From Vibrio crassostreae (GTDB lineage Bacteria > Pseudomonadota > Gammaproteobacteria > Enterobacterales > Vibrionaceae), in NCBI RefSeq assembly GCF_024347415.1, contig NZ_AP025476.1, positions 1,488,001 through 1,552,000 on the forward strand: DNA of 64,000 bases, given 5' to 3'. The notes under the pieces are model-generated. The model searched no databases. It had not been told where the DNA came from and saw only the letters and a list, made by a program, of their open reading frames with translations. The translations under genes and the position numbers were made by a program. Of this stretch, positions 61,665 through 64,000 are shown piece by piece; position 1 is the stretch's first letter, and each line of letters starts with the position of its first letter.

Positions 61665-63461
61665 ATGACAACACCGAGTTGGGATCTAAGCATTGCTTAC
61701 AGCGATCTTAATGATGCAAAAATCGAACAGGACATTGAACTCATTCAGCAGTGTATTGAGCTGTTGAACTTACACGTTGAAAAGCGTCACATAATTTTAG
61801 CGATGCAAAACGCGATTCAGACTTCAGAAGCGGCAGGCACGTTACTCAGCACGATCAACACTTTCGCTAATTGCCACGCATCGGTTGACGCGACACACAC
61901 AGAAGCGAAAGCACTGCTTGGTCGTGTTGCGAAGCTGAACTCTGAAATGTCTCAAGCGTTCAGCCCTTATGAAGACACCCTGATTCACGCTGAACCAGAG
62001 TTTATTGATGCGGTTTTAGAACACGAGAGTGCCGATGTTGCAGGCCAACGCTTCGCGATTGAGAGCTCACGTAAATTAGCAAGCAGCCGACTCAGTGTTG
62101 CTGAAGAGCAGTTGTTAGCGGCTATGAAGGTTGATGGCCGTGATGGGTGGGGGCGTTTATACGACAACCTAACCGGTTCTTTAAAGCTGTCACTAAAGCT
62201 GGACGGTGAAGAGGAAGCTCTGGGCTTTTCTCAAGCGGCGAGCTTGTTGTATGGCAGCGAATTCGACAAACAAGAACCGGCATGGCGCGCCGTTCAAGGT
62301 GCGATGAAAACGCATCAAGAGTCTTTTGCTTCGATCCTAAATGCATTGGCGGGTTGGCGACTGACTGAAAACAAAAAGCGCTCGAAGATTAGCGATGTGC
62401 ATTTCTTAGATCCAAGCCTACACGGCAGCCGCATCGTACCTGAAACGTTAGACACCATGATGTCTGTTGCGAAAGCTAATCGAACGGTTGGCCAGAAAGC
62501 GGGTTTGTTGATGGCAAGAGTTCACGGTTTAGATGAAATGAAGCCTTGGAATCATTTAGCAGCAATGCTACCACTCGGTGACGCTGAATCTAAGATCTAC
62601 CCATTTGATGAAGCGATCGAAGTGATCAAAACTGCGTTCGCTGAAGTAAATCCAGAGATGGCTGATTTCGTCGCTTTGATGGTTGAGAACGGTTGGATTG
62701 ATGCAGCTCCAGCTGCGAACAAACGTCTAGGTGCGTACTGCACCAAGTTTGCAGCGACACGCACACCACTTGTGTTCATGACATGGAGTGGCAGCCGCTC
62801 AAACTTAATGACATTGGCGCACGAACTAGGCCACGCGTTCCACAACTGGGTGATGAAAGACATGCCGTTGTGTCAAACACGCTACCCAATGACGCTAGCA
62901 GAAACGGCTTCGATCTTTGCTGAAAACATCGTTCGTGACCATCTATTGAAGCAAGCAAAAACACGCAATGAGAAACTTGAAATGCTATGGGAAGAGCTTT
63001 CTTCTTCTTTGGCATTAATGGTGAACATTCCTGTGCGTTTTGAGTTTGAAAAAGCTTTCTACGAGCAGCGTGAAAAAGGTGAGCTAACGGCTCAGCAGCT
63101 GTGTGACTTGATGGAAACGACTTGGAAAGAGTGGTACGGCGATGCAATGACAGAAGCCGACCCTTACTTCTGGGCGAGCAAGCTGCACTTCAGCATCTCT
63201 CAAGTAAGCTTCTACAACTACCCATACTTGTTTGGTTACCTATTCAGTAAAGGTGTTTATGCTCAGCGAGATGCGAAAGGCGAGCAATTTTACGGCGATT
63301 ACGTGTCGTTGCTTCGTGATACAGGCAGCATGATGGCGGAAGAAGTCGTTCAAAAGCACCTTGGTATGGATCTGACTCAAGCGGATTTTTGGCAACAAAG
63401 CATCGACATGGTCAAAGTTCAAATCGATGAATTTGAAAGATTACTCGATCAGGAAGATTAA
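61665..63461 (+). CDS. M3-family oligoendopeptidase (PepF-like)
   Basis: This 598-residue cytosolic zinc peptidase carries the HELGH site at residues 386-390 (LAHELGHAFHNW) and a downstream glutamate in ETASIFAENI. The late PYLFGYLFSKGVYAQ segment is typical of PepF/M3B enzymes. These cleave short peptides during peptide recycling. AAAGGAATTTAGTC precedes the ATG. It is a single-gene unit. Confidence 0.95.
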   Translation: MTTPSWDLSIAYSDLNDAKIEQDIELIQQCIELLNLHVEKRHIILAMQNAIQTSEAAGTLLSTINTFANCHASVDATHTEAKALLGRVAKLNSEMSQAFSPYEDTLIHAEPEFIDAVLEHESADVAGQRFAIESSRKLASSRLSVAEEQLLAAMKVDGRDGWGRLYDNLTGSLKLSLKLDGEEEALGFSQAASLLYGSEFDKQEPAWRAVQGAMKTHQESFASILNALAGWRLTENKKRSKISDVHFLDPSLHGSRIVPETLDTMMSVAKANRTVGQKAGLLMARVHGLDEMKPWNHLAAMLPLGDAESKIYPFDEAIEVIKTAFAEVNPEMADFVALMVENGWIDAAPAANKRLGAYCTKFAATRTPLVFMTWSGSRSNLMTLAHELGHAFHNWVMKDMPLCQTRYPMTLAETASIFAENIVRDHLLKQAKTRNEKLEMLWEELSSSLALMVNIPVRFEFEKAFYEQREKGELTAQQLCDLMETTWKEWYGDAMTEADPYFWASKLHFSISQVSFYNYPYLFGYLFSKGVYAQRDAKGEQFYGDYVSLLRDTGSMMAEEVVQKHLGMDLTQADFWQQSIDMVKVQIDEFERLLDQED

Positions 63462-63729
63462 TTGATCTCAATCTGTTCATGGCAGGTAAGAGCTGTGTTA
63501 GCTTACGTGGCTCTTATCTTGCTGAGATGACCTGAGACAACCAAAAGCTGCTCTAAATAGCGAAAGTTATTTGGAACAGATGTCGGTTAGTAAAATCAGC
63601 AGGTAATACAAAAATATATGGGTAGTATTTGTGAGTGATAACGGAGTTTCTATTGATAAGTGCGATCCTAGCAACACAATTTCTATGTACAATTTATTAA
63701 CATACGGCCGTGCAATTAAGGAGTAGCGC

Positions 63730-64000
63730 ATGACGAAGACCCTCTTTCGCCAATCATTTCTTTTTGACAGCCTAGATCTTGAGCAAGAAGTGGTTGCAGG
63801 ACAGACCGTACTGAGTAACGGTGTTCAAATTAAGCTTCATCAACGCGGTGTATTGGAAGTGATTCCCGCAGAGTACAATTCTGAAACCAAGAATATCATC
63901 TTTTCAACAGGTGTTCATGGCGACGAAACTTCACCAATGGAGCTGATTGATAAGCTCATTGAGGATATTGAAACAGGCTTCCAAGTAGTGACAGCAAGAT
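63730..64000 (+). CDS. astE: succinylglutamate desuccinylase / AstE-like, N-terminal part
   Basis: The gene runs off the right edge; 90 residues are present. They show the zinc-binding FSTGVHGDETSPMELID (His and Glu ligands) of the AstE/aspartoacylase family, within an N-terminus typical of AstE (FDSLDLEQEVVAGQT). AstE releases succinate and glutamate in arginine catabolism. No other ast gene is nearby in the window, so it may be a stand-alone copy. AAGGAGTAGC precedes the ATG. Confidence 0.85.
   Translation, partial: MTKTLFRQSFLFDSLDLEQEVVAGQTVLSNGVQIKLHQRGVLEVIPAEYNSETKNIIFSTGVHGDETSPMELIDKLIEDIETGFQVVTAR

Noticed and set aside
1..64000. CRISPR arrays, insertion sequences, integrases, tRNA and rRNA genes
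   Set aside because: Looked for and not seen: no regularly spaced direct repeats beyond the short arrays listed, no transposase or integrase reading, and no cloverleaf sequence recognised.

Overview
The window is gamma-proteobacterial and almost certainly from a marine Vibrio, most likely of the Splendidus group. The evidence is a cqsS/cqsA quorum-sensing pair, a RelV-type small alarmone synthetase next to ihfA, a secreted aerolysin of the kind known from V. splendidus, a secreted sphingomyelinase, and base composition in the mid-40s with AT-rich gaps. No rRNA, tRNA, CRISPR array, insertion sequence or prophage was seen. Species is inferred, not proven.

Layout. 0-9 kb: end of a periplasmic solute-binding protein, two tiny unknown genes, a PAS-containing chemoreceptor, pnuC plus a nucleoside phosphorylase, a Crp/Fnr-type regulator, a CoA-disulfide reductase/rhodanese gene broken by a frameshift, and a VirK/YbjX protein. 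9-19 kb: an HU-like protein with a tiny companion, a second chemoreceptor, an ACT-domain protein, a LysR/metallo-beta-lactamase-fold pair, a TauD-like dioxygenase, and an ABC-F ATPase preceded by a promoter, a 26-residue leader peptide and a terminator-like hairpin. 19.5-23 kb: cqsS and cqsA, convergent. 23-25.5 kb: a MocR-type regulator divergent from a DMT exporter, with two direct repeats between them.

25.7-29.3 kb is a compact minus-strand zinc-limitation operon: a Zur-like repressor, a spare dihydroorotase, a gamma carbonic anhydrase and a His-rich COG0523 GTPase, with a good Zur box in front. 29.9-37.4 kb is conserved Vibrio backbone: ihfA, relV, tpm, purT, cdd, lrgA-lrgB, sbcB. 37.4-54.8 kb looks accessory: a small chaperone-usher fimbrial cluster behind an 885-base AT-rich gap, a sterol-desaturase-like enzyme, a DUF2804 protein, an AraC regulator, a sphingomyelinase with a LifO-like foldase, an aerolysin, and a LysR-controlled aldo/keto reductase operon. 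Backbone resumes with tcyP at 54.9 kb and continues through the nucleotide-loop cobalamin genes cobT-cobS-cobU-cobC, an M3 oligoendopeptidase, and the start of an AstE-like gene at the right edge.

Themes: quorum sensing and chemotaxis; salvage of NAD precursors, pyrimidines and cobalamin; zinc sparing; sulfane-sulfur metabolism, apparently damaged here; and surface or secreted functions (fimbria, two membrane-damaging toxins). The strongest candidates for undescribed biology are the attenuation-like leader of the ABC-F gene, the possible ribosome-binding-site switch ahead of pnuC, the minimal fimbrial locus, and the sphingomyelinase-foldase pair.
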